Source: a virus
IMG/VR virus record: IMGVR_UViG_3300034064_001329
Coordinates: 1-32,631 of that record
Reading direction: 5' to 3' (one strand)
Length of the DNA stretch: 32,631 bases
How positions within the stretch are numbered: position 1 is the first letter of the stretch; each line of letters starts with the position of its first letter. Under the pieces are notes generated by a model. The model ran no database searches and was not told where the DNA came from. It saw only the letters and a program-made list of their open reading frames with translations. Positions 16,357 through 22,403 of the stretch are shown one piece after another. A program made the translations under genes and the position numbers.

Positions 16357-16734
16357 ATGAACACTCCCGACGCCATCGACTTCGCCATCGCAGAAATCAC
16401 CGCACTCGCCCTCGCCAAGTTCTGCGAGCAGGAGAGGCCCATCATGCAGGACATCGAGCAGTTCGTGTCCGACATCAACGACGACCGCTTCCAGTTCAAT
16501 CACACTTTCGTCGTTGAGATCTCTGGGACTGTCTGGCGCAAGACTCGCCCCGATTCGTACTTCCGCCAGGTGGCGAAGCAGGCCTTCACCGATCTGCAGG
16601 CCAATACCGAGGCCTTCTACGGAGGCCTCGACTACAAGACCTTCTCGCTTCAGAACCGCGCCATCTGGGATCGCGCAGAAGAGGCTGGATGCAGTGCGCT
16701 CGTTCGTTACTTCATCCGCACTTCGCCCCGCTAG
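16357..16734 (+). CDS. Early protein, 125 aa, unknown
   Basis: The ATG at 16357 (MNTPDAIDFAIAEITALAL) follows CACAAGGACACAAG, the leader shared by this cluster. A longer frame beginning at 16132 overlaps the previous gene and is discarded. The N-terminal half looks helical. The C-terminal half has a mixed pattern with FNHTFVVEISGTVWRKTRPDSYFRQV and several aromatic residues. No known family or active-site motif recognised. It belongs to the promoter A transcript. Confidence 0.65.
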   Translation: MNTPDAIDFAIAEITALALAKFCEQERPIMQDIEQFVSDINDDRFQFNHTFVVEISGTVWRKTRPDSYFRQVAKQAFTDLQANTEAFYGGLDYKTFSLQNRAIWDRAEEAGCSALVRYFIRTSPR

Positions 16735-16834
16735 GCCACCTGGCATCGGTGCTCTGCACCTGCCCTACCCTGCCCTGCTGCCCCACCCTGCCTCACCCAT
16801 GCCTCGCCGAGAGGCGCAACGACAAGGACAACCG

Positions 16835-17125
16835 ATGAACAGTCCGTTCCCTTACAATCTCGACCAGGTTCTTCTCTTGGAGGCAGAAGCTGCAAGATGC
16901 CTCTGCGAAGTGATCGCGTCCGTCCGTGGCGAGCGACGCCTTCCGCCCGACTTCGGCGAGCGAGCGAGGCGCGTCATCAACGCACTGCCCGATGATGGTG
17001 CCTACGACACTACGGCGGATGTTTTGGCATCGTGCCAGGCCCTCGCCTCGACGATCGGCCGCATGACGCATCTGATGGCCTGGCGTATGACGGGAGGCAA
17101 GGTTCCTCGCGAGCCTGCAAACTAA
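16835..17125 (+). CDS. Early protein, 96 aa, unknown
   Basis: The ATG at 16835 (MNSPFPYNLDQVLLLEAEA) follows GACAAGGACAACCG. The 100 bases before it are a C-rich tract with almost no A or T. The sequence is mostly helical, with VINALPDDGAYDTTADVLASC in the middle and MTHLMAWRMTGGK near the end. No family recognised. It is the last gene before the 313-base gap. Confidence 0.6.
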   Translation: MNSPFPYNLDQVLLLEAEAARCLCEVIASVRGERRLPPDFGERARRVINALPDDGAYDTTADVLASCQALASTIGRMTHLMAWRMTGGKVPREPAN

Positions 17126-17192
17126 CTCCAGAACTCGGGGCGGAAGTTAGCCTGCCTTATGTTATGTTCTATACATGTAGTACATGTAGAAC
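17122..17192 (+). other. Two dyads in the 17126-17438 gap
   Basis: CTAACT (17122-17127, overlapping the stop) pairs with AGTTAG (17145-17150), a weak hairpin without a T-run. Further on, GTTCTA-TA-CATGTA and TACATGTAGAAC (17166-17192) form a long A/T-rich dyad with two TACATGTA palindromes, in marked contrast to the GC-rich surroundings. The rest of the gap (17193-17345) shows no supported gene. Promoter B ends the gap. Confidence 0.5.
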
Positions 17193-17364
17193 AATGCGCC
17201 TCAACCTCCTGGCGTCGCCATACCCAGACTTCGGGAACCGCGCAAGAGCAAAATCGGCGTCGAGGCCTGGGCGATGCCGGCCTACGATGCAGCACTGTCA
17301 ACCGACGAGGCCAGGTGCAGCTTCCCGACACTTGAACTTTCTTCGGTGAAGGTAAGAATAGACC

Positions 17365-17393
17365 TTGCATTGTAAAGCGGTGCAGTTTATTCT
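17365..17393 (+). promoter_or_regulatory. Early promoter B
   Basis: TTGCAT, 17-base spacer TGTAAAGCGGTGCAGTT, then TATTCT, 46 bases before ATG 17439. The element TTCCCGAC, also present upstream of promoters A and C, lies at 17322-17329. Confidence 0.75.
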
Positions 17394-17438
17394 ATCATCC
17401 ATCAACCCCTGGCTCCGGCCACAGACAAGGACCCCGTC

Positions 17439-17759
17439 ATGCACTCCACAGCCGCCATCACCGACACCATCATCGAGGTTTACACTCCTGCCGAGGCCAT
17501 CGCGAAGGCAGCAGTCAAGGCGCATCGCATCGCGATGGCAGCAGCCGAGATTGACTTCGCTCGCAAACTGATCCGCCAGGTGTCGCTCTCGCGGTGGACG
17601 CTGCTCCAGTCTGGCATGTCGGAGCAGGCTGCTGACGCACTGCTCAGCACCATCCGCGACCTCGAGCGCAACATCACTGACGCTGCCTACGCTGCCGACA
17701 ACACTGCTCGCGACGCCGAGAGCTCGATGCTCGACCTGGCCGACAGCTTCTCGAAGTAA
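17439..17759 (+). CDS. Early protein, 106 aa, unknown
   Basis: First gene after promoter B. The ATG at 17439 is preceded by AGACAAGGACCCCGTC. The product is almost wholly helical and Ala-rich (PAEAIAKAAVKAHRIAMAAAE), with a second helical part LLSTIRDLERNITDAAYAADNTARDAE that could form a coiled coil. It ends with DLADSFSK, similar to the end of the 70-residue protein. No family recognised. Confidence 0.65.
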   Translation: MHSTAAITDTIIEVYTPAEAIAKAAVKAHRIAMAAAEIDFARKLIRQVSLSRWTLLQSGMSEQAADALLSTIRDLERNITDAAYAADNTARDAESSMLDLADSFSK

Positions 17760-17787
17760 CCTTCCCCCTGCTCGCAAAGGACACCAG

Positions 17788-18159
17788 ATGAACGACAAGA
17801 AGTCTACCGCTGCTGCCAATCGCTTCGTTCGCCTCAAGAGCAAGCGAGACAATCACGGCTACTACAACCCGACCACAGGGTTCTCTCTGGACATCAACGC
17901 CTATCTCGACTTCGCCGCTGCTGCTGACGAAGCTTGGCAGCACTACGAGCACTTCCGCCACCTGGCATCCATCGCTGTCATCCAGACGCTCCCCTCGCAC
18001 CTGGCCGACCTCGTCAAGACTGACATCGATGCAGCCTACCGCACTGCGAAGGCAGAGCGGGATGAGGCTCACAAGAACTTCATCCGTAACAGCGATGCAG
18101 ATGCTCACTTCGAGGCCATCGCGCACTATCGTTTCAACCTGTCTGCACAGGCCCACTAG
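17788..18159 (+). CDS. Early protein, 123 aa, unknown
   Basis: The ATG at 17788 follows GCAAAGGACACCAG and a short CCTTCCCCC tract. The N-terminal half carries basic residues (RFVRLKSKRDNHGYYNPTTG). The rest is helical with many Ala, His and aromatic residues, and the C-terminus reads AHYRFNLSAQAH. No known domain. It is in line with the next, much larger gene, with a 43-base spacer between them that contains a TCGGC/GCCGA hairpin. Confidence 0.65.
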   Translation: MNDKKSTAAANRFVRLKSKRDNHGYYNPTTGFSLDINAYLDFAAAADEAWQHYEHFRHLASIAVIQTLPSHLADLVKTDIDAAYRTAKAERDEAHKNFIRNSDADAHFEAIAHYRFNLSAQAH

Positions 18160-18202
18160 AACCCTCCCCTTCGGCTACGGCCGAGCACCGCAAGGACAAG
18201 AA

Positions 18203-19615
18203 ATGGTCAGTCACAACGAGCGTATCACTTCCCTCGCCAACATCGTCATCGCTCCAGAGCAGACGGTCGGCGCTTCCCTCAACTGGAGCATCCCCGAAGG
18301 TGTCAAACTCCCCGCTGCCCTGGTGAAGCAGGCGGTGACCGACAACAGTCTGCCCGAGAATGTCTTCGGACAGCCGACTGAACCGCTCTGGCAGTTCAAG
18401 TTCTGGCACTACCGAGCCAGGGTTCCAGGTCGTCGTCGCAACGAGCGCGAGATCATCAGTGCTCCTGCTCGGCACCAGTCCAACGACCTGGTGTCGTTCG
18501 TCTACTCGGTGAACATCGACAGCACCGAGGACGAGAAGGGTCGCTTGATCCCTGTCGGCAGCGTCACCTTCAACATCGCCGACGAGCAGTTCTGGTGGAG
18601 ATTCGATGTCGGTGCGATGCAGCCTGGCGAGACCGACAGCGACTACCTCGATCGCGCTCTGGCAGCTCACGACCCTGCTCACGGCATCGAGGACAAGGAC
18701 TTGGCATCCTTCCGCTCGTACGCCATCCATACGCTGAACGATGTCGCGATCTTCGCACAAGAGCCGTACTACAATGGCAACAGCATTCGCGATGGAGTGA
18801 GCCACTACTTCCGCAAGGTAGGCGGCTACTCCATGAGTGCTCGCGGAGGCTTCTGGTACCTGCCTCGCATCGAGGGTCAGCCCGACAAGTGTCCGTTGAC
18901 CAGGGCCGAGGCGATGATGGCTGCTGTCGAGACAGCTTCAGAGAAGAAGTGCAGATTCTTCCGCCTCACGATGCCGAAGGATGCCTCTACGACTGAGATG
19001 GCGTCCGAGTTCGTGTCGTCGGGACTGGCTGAGCGGATCAACGACATCCGCGAGAAGGTTGCCAAGATTGAAGAGGTCACTCGCAAAGGGCAGCACTCCA
19101 CCAGGTTGGAGGAGCTTGCCTCCATCCGACAGGACATCGCACTGTACCGCGACATCCTCGGCCTGTTGGATACCGACCTGCTGCAGAGTGCCGACGAGGT
19201 CACCACGATGATCCAAGAGCAGGTCAGTCGCTTTGAACTGCCGAGCGGTGACTTGCCTGCACCTGAGAAGCCTGCCCGAACTTCCACCAGGGGCGACCGC
19301 ACTGCGAGGCCGGCCTCCGAAGCACCTGGCGAAGCACCTGTCGCCGATGCAGCCTGCACCATCTTCACCGCCGAAGAAGTGGAACAGGCTGCAGACACGA
19401 TGGCAGGCTTCGCGATGGACATCGCAGCAGGCGAGATCATCACCTACGAGTTCCCTGGTAAGGGAGCGATCTCGCTCGAAGAGGACTTCTCGTTCGGCTA
19501 CCTCTGGACCCTGTCTTTGACAGCTTCTGGCTCGGAGGTCGTCACAGGGTTCTCGGACAGCATCGGCGATGCGATCCGCGATGCAGCGCAACAGGCCTCG
19601 GCCGCTGCCAAGTAG
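18203..19615 (+). CDS. Large early protein, 470 aa, unknown
   Basis: The start is ATG 18203 (MVSHNERITSLANIVIAPEQ) after GCAAGGACAAGAA. A longer frame from 18029 lies inside the previous gene. The N-terminal 200 residues are mixed alpha/beta with RRNEREIISAPARHQSND. A central segment has GNSIRDGVSHYFRKVGGYSMSARGGFWYLP, resembling the GG-(F/V)-(W/Y)-(F/L)-(V/L)-P motif of some uncharacterised phage proteins such as DUF6744, a tentative match. A coiled-coil-like region (about 295-400) follows, then a Pro/Ala linker and a C-terminal domain with FAMDIAAGEIITYEFPGKGAISL. No enzyme motif seen. It is the largest unknown in the early cluster and precedes the second copy of the control block. Confidence 0.7.
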   Translation: MVSHNERITSLANIVIAPEQTVGASLNWSIPEGVKLPAALVKQAVTDNSLPENVFGQPTEPLWQFKFWHYRARVPGRRRNEREIISAPARHQSNDLVSFVYSVNIDSTEDEKGRLIPVGSVTFNIADEQFWWRFDVGAMQPGETDSDYLDRALAAHDPAHGIEDKDLASFRSYAIHTLNDVAIFAQEPYYNGNSIRDGVSHYFRKVGGYSMSARGGFWYLPRIEGQPDKCPLTRAEAMMAAVETASEKKCRFFRLTMPKDASTTEMASEFVSSGLAERINDIREKVAKIEEVTRKGQHSTRLEELASIRQDIALYRDILGLLDTDLLQSADEVTTMIQEQVSRFELPSGDLPAPEKPARTSTRGDRTARPASEAPGEAPVADAACTIFTAEEVEQAADTMAGFAMDIAAGEIITYEFPGKGAISLEEDFSFGYLWTLSLTASGSEVVTGFSDSIGDAIRDAAQQASAAAK

Positions 19616-19616
19616 C

Positions 19617-19736
19617 CAAAAGAATACTTCAAGAGAAAGTTCCCGACGATCTCGTTTGCTCCTCTGTTTTGGAGAGCTACGCGCCTACCATCCTGCCGAA
19701 GAAACACTTGCATAGTAAAGCGGTGCGCTTTATAAT
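19617..19736 (+). repeat. Duplicated control block, copy 2
   Basis: This stretch starts two bases after the 470-residue gene's stop and repeats the ordered pieces of 15947-16067. It fills the space up to promoter C. No terminator with a clear stem and T-run was found here, so readthrough from the upstream transcript is likely. Confidence 0.6.
19708..19736 (+). promoter_or_regulatory. Early promoter C with operator-like palindrome
   Basis: TTGCAT, 17-base spacer AGTAAAGCGGTGCGCTT, then a perfect TATAAT. TAAAGCG-GTG-CGCTTTA is a perfect 7-3-7 inverted repeat filling the spacer and touching the -10, so a protein bound there would block RNA polymerase. It is the best match of the three copies. 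The next start codon is 57 bases on. Confidence 0.8.
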
Positions 19737-19792
19737 GCTTCTATCAGGCAGTCACGGTGACCACCTGGTCAACATCGCACAAGGACAAGACA

Positions 19793-19996
19793 ATGAACAG
19801 CATCAACGAAACCGCCAACCTTCCCGCCACTCTGCTCGCCACGATCGCCCGTCTCGAGAAGGCAGTCGAGAATCACTCAGCCGCTGCTGCTGCTGCTACT
19901 CACGCCGAGGACCGCGCCTGGCATTCGTTCTGCGAACTTGAGGCACTTCGCCTCCTTGACCTTCGCCGCCGCTTCTACCTCACCGTCACGCTCTAA
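19793..19996 (+). CDS. Small early protein, 67 aa, unknown
   Basis: The ATG at 19793 (MNSINETANLPATLLATIAR) follows GCACAAGGACAAGACA. A start at 19757 in the same frame lacks a ribosome site. The protein is helical, with an Ala run (AAAAAATHAED) and an Arg/Leu-rich C-terminus LRLLDLRRRFYLTVTL. No family recognised. It is the first gene under promoter C. Confidence 0.65.
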   Translation: MNSINETANLPATLLATIARLEKAVENHSAAAAAATHAEDRAWHSFCELEALRLLDLRRRFYLTVTL

Positions 19997-20031
19997 TCCA
20001 ACTCCCCCCCCTGTCACGCAAGGACAAGACA

Positions 20032-20508
20032 ATGGATACCGTCAACGACACCGTCAACATCGCCAACATCGAATCCAACAGCTTCTCGGCAGAGCAGCTC
20101 GCTTACATCGCAGAGGAGAAGGAAAGGGCCGACCGCTGGAACCATCCCGATGCTGTCGCCGCTCGCCAGGCCGAGCAGGATGCTGAGAAGGCAAAGGATG
20201 AGGCAGAGCGCAAGGCAAAGCGTAAGGAGGCTCGCGCCGCTCGCAAGGCTCGCAATCGCGGCGATGATGGCCGTTACCAGAAGCCGACCGCACTCGAGCA
20301 GTTTCACATCAAGATGATGGCAGCATACTACAACGACAGCCTTCCTACCTGGGTCGACACTCGCGCCGCTGTTCGCGTGGATGTCGTCCACCTGGTGGAC
20401 TGCACCTTCACGATGTCGAGGGAGTGTGAGCCTGTCAGCCTCGACAGCATCGAGATCATCACGAACGCCATCTGTGCAAAGTACGGCATCTCCCTCGCAC
20501 TCGCCTAG
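20032..20508 (+). CDS. Early protein with charged helix, 158 aa, unknown
   Basis: The ATG at 20032 is preceded by GCAAGGACAAGACA and a run of seven Cs. Residues 45-80 are an extremely charged Lys/Arg/Glu/Ala helix (AEKAKDEAERKAKRKEARAA) that may bind nucleic acid or form a coiled coil. The C-terminal part (residues 95-158) looks like a small alpha/beta domain, with VRVDVVHLVDCTFTMSRECE and SIEIITNAICAKYGI. No known family. It is co-transcribed with the 67-residue gene. Confidence 0.65.
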   Translation: MDTVNDTVNIANIESNSFSAEQLAYIAEEKERADRWNHPDAVAARQAEQDAEKAKDEAERKAKRKEARAARKARNRGDDGRYQKPTALEQFHIKMMAAYYNDSLPTWVDTRAAVRVDVVHLVDCTFTMSRECEPVSLDSIEIITNAICAKYGISLALA

Positions 20509-20520
20509 CCGAGCGCAACA

Positions 20521-20564
20521 GTCGCAGGGTCCGGCCTGCATCTGGCTCGCAACCAGACTGCGAC
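20521..20564 (+). other. Structured RNA element in a C-rich spacer
   Basis: GTCGCAG (20521-20527) pairs with CTGCGAC (20558-20564). Inside and directly next to the right arm, TCTGG and CCAGA close a CTCGCAA loop. A 13-base bulge lies on the left. No T-run follows, only a tract of seven Cs, so it is not a typical terminator. The spacer 20509-20612 has no gene. Confidence 0.45.
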
Positions 20565-20612
20565 ACTCTCCCCCCCGCTGCCTCAGCAGCACAACCGACA
20601 GGATAGAAGCTC

Positions 20613-21014
20613 ATGACCTACCGCGACCCCCTTTCCCTGCAGTCCCTTCTGTTCACCGCCGTCCGCGCACTCGGAGGCACCTGGCATCCTGCTCCCTCTG
20701 CCATCGGCGACATCGCCATCGCTGCTGACGAGAGCCAGTCGCTCGATGATGGCAACGAGATGAAGCTTCGCATCGTGATCACCGCTGTCGGCATCGACAC
20801 TGACAGCCCGAAGCTGCACCTTTCTCACTTCGTCAGCGTGAGGATGCCCACTCACCGTGAATCCATTGCCCCGTCGATGGCCTGCTGCTCCGTCTGGCCT
20901 TGTGCATTCGACAGCGTAGACAGCATCATCGAGGCCTACGATGCGGCGGCTGAGTATGTCAACGACAGGAAGGCAACGATGATCCTCGCTGTCGAGGCCA
21001 GTCGCGGCATCTAA
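20613..21014 (+). CDS. Early protein, 133 aa, unknown
   Basis: The ATG at 20613 follows an AGGATAG site, slightly unlike the leader of its neighbours. The product is mixed alpha/beta: an N-terminal LQSLLFTAVRALGGTWHPAPS, a beta-rich centre (MKLRIVITAVGIDTDSPKLHLSHFVSVRM), and a C-terminal helix SIIEAYDAAAEYVNDRKATM. Two Cys in ACCSVWPC form a CC...C pattern but no clear metal site. No family recognised. It directly precedes the MoxR-VWA pair and might be a substrate or partner. Confidence 0.65.
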   Translation: MTYRDPLSLQSLLFTAVRALGGTWHPAPSAIGDIAIAADESQSLDDGNEMKLRIVITAVGIDTDSPKLHLSHFVSVRMPTHRESIAPSMACCSVWPCAFDSVDSIIEAYDAAAEYVNDRKATMILAVEASRGI

Positions 21015-21043
21015 CCTGGCTGAACCCTTCCCTCACCCTCCCC

Positions 21044-21071
21044 GCCTGGCGAACTTCCCCATACGCCAGGC
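21044..21071 (+). other. Strong hairpin in the leader of the AAA+ gene
   Basis: GCCTGGCG (21044-21051) and CGCCAGGC (21064-21071) form a perfect 8-bp stem with a 12-base loop AACTTCCCCATA. The hairpin ends six bases before ACAAGGA, the ribosome site of the MoxR gene. Without a T-run it is better read as a leader structure that may set translation or mRNA stability. Confidence 0.5.
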
Positions 21072-21089
21072 CCGACACAAGGACACCCG

Positions 21090-22355
21090 ATGAAGACAGC
21101 ACTCGAAAGACTCCGCGAAATCTCAGCCGACCTCAACCGCCGCTTCCCCTGTCGCAAAGACGAGATCATGGGGACGATGCTCTGCCTGCTCACCGGCGAA
21201 CTCAAGATCGATATCGGCACCAGAGGCGATGGCAAGACCGCTCTTGCTAGGGCACTCAACGACTACTTCACCGATGCCTCGTTCTTCATGGCACCGATGT
21301 CCAAGAGCACGACTGTCGAGGACCTGTTCGGCGGACCCGACCTCGTTGCGCTGCAGAACAACGAGTTCCGCCGAGCGACGAAAGGTCGCGCCGCTGCTAC
21401 TCACATCGTGTTCTTTGACGAGATGTTCAAAGGTTCGGAAGCTGTCGCCCAGTCGCTGCTCAACCCGCTGTCGGAGCGCATCTTCGAAGGTGTCGAGATG
21501 CCGCTCATCATCGCCACCTGTGCGAGTAACGAACTGCCCTACGAGATCCGTGGACAGAAGGATGGCAAGGTTCTCCCTCCGAGGCCTGGCGAGGACAGCC
21601 TGATGCCGCTCATGGATCGGTTCATCCTCAAGTATGTCGTTCAGACGATTGAGCCTGGTACCCCAGAGTGGAAGCAGGTTGTCCATCAGCGCGTCAACCG
21701 CACCATCGGCACCGATGCCCGTATCAGCGTGGAAGAGATCGCACCGCTTCGCCAGGCCATCTGGAGTGTGAAGCTGTCCGAGGCTGTCGAGGACAAGGTT
21801 GACGAGCTTGCCATCAACCTCAAGAGTGGTGTCGGGCCGAGCAATCGCAAGGTGGATGTCTCCGTCCGCACCTTCGGAAAGGTGGGAACCTTGCTCCGAG
21901 CGTATGCAGCCTGGCTCGGCGACACCGAGGTCTCCAAGAAGCACTTCGAGGTCTTGGAGCATGCTCTGTGGAACACTCCCGATCAGCGGGAAGTCGTGCG
22001 CGAGGCCATCATCAACATCGGGAGTGTTGTCGAGCGGGATTGCGCGTCGACGGTTCGCTCCGTTCTTGACCTGGTCGTCGCCCTCGAATCGAACAGGCTC
22101 AGCCTCAAAGATGGGAAGCTGGAGCAGTCGCCGACAGAGGTCGCACCTGCACTCCGCATCGGCTGTCACGAAGCTGTTATCAAGCGGATCGACAGCGAGG
22201 TCTTTGAACTTCAGTCTGGCCTGCCTCCCCAGATGGACGCCGACGACTACGCTTGCCTGCAGGTTGCGCTCACCACGATGCGCGACACCAGGGCAGTCGT
22301 CCTGCGGAACATGACGATGCGCGTCACTGCTGCACCTGGCCGAATTCTGCGATAG
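21090..22355 (+). CDS. MoxR/RavA-type AAA+ ATPase, 421 aa
   Basis: Members act as hexameric chaperone-like ATPases working with VWA partners. Visible motifs are a Walker A GTRGDGKT (43-50), Walker B IVFFDE (106-111), sensor 1 in ATCASNE (Asn147), an arginine-finger-like MDRF (175-178), and a sensor-2-like region SVRTFGKVGTLLRAYAAW near residue 260. The SLLNPLSERIFEG stretch after Walker B matches the MoxR consensus. The Walker A loop has Thr-Arg in place of the usual Pro-Pro. After the AAA+ core a long helical C-terminal part (290-421) is unlike standard RavA domains to my eye. The start at 21090 follows ACACAAGGACACCCG. The next gene, 48 bases on, encodes the VWA protein. Confidence 0.9.
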   Translation: MKTALERLREISADLNRRFPCRKDEIMGTMLCLLTGELKIDIGTRGDGKTALARALNDYFTDASFFMAPMSKSTTVEDLFGGPDLVALQNNEFRRATKGRAAATHIVFFDEMFKGSEAVAQSLLNPLSERIFEGVEMPLIIATCASNELPYEIRGQKDGKVLPPRPGEDSLMPLMDRFILKYVVQTIEPGTPEWKQVVHQRVNRTIGTDARISVEEIAPLRQAIWSVKLSEAVEDKVDELAINLKSGVGPSNRKVDVSVRTFGKVGTLLRAYAAWLGDTEVSKKHFEVLEHALWNTPDQREVVREAIINIGSVVERDCASTVRSVLDLVVALESNRLSLKDGKLEQSPTEVAPALRIGCHEAVIKRIDSEVFELQSGLPPQMDADDYACLQVALTTMRDTRAVVLRNMTMRVTAAPGRILR

Positions 22356-22365
22356 ACCGCTTTAC
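22356..22365 (-). promoter_or_regulatory. Lone copy of the operator half-site
   Basis: The minus strand reads GTAAAGCGGT, identical to the spacer core of promoters B and C. It lies right after the AAA+ gene's stop and 39 bases before the VWA start codon. No convincing -10 is in phase with a -35 here, so it may be a regulator site without a promoter. Confidence 0.35.
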
Positions 22366-22403
22366 ATACACGGCGCAACAGTTTAGAAGGAAGGCAAGGA
22401 CGC

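Noticed and set aside
17190-17370. Open frame in the early gap encoding a peptide that looks coding-like (GVEAWAMPAYDAALSTDE)
   Set aside because: It has no start codon with a ribosome site. The only ATG lies midway, and a second frame from 17194 (51 aa) also lacks an SD. A decayed gene fragment remains possible.
21123-22169. A 348-residue open frame on the minus strand
   Set aside because: It lies opposite the MoxR gene, whose motifs are intact. The antisense product is an Asp/Glu/Leu/Arg-rich shadow.
22361-22389. A fourth early promoter (TTTACA, 17 bases, TAGAAG)
   Set aside because: The -10 is poor and transcription would start only a few bases before ATG 22404. Only the half-site on the minus strand is kept as a feature.
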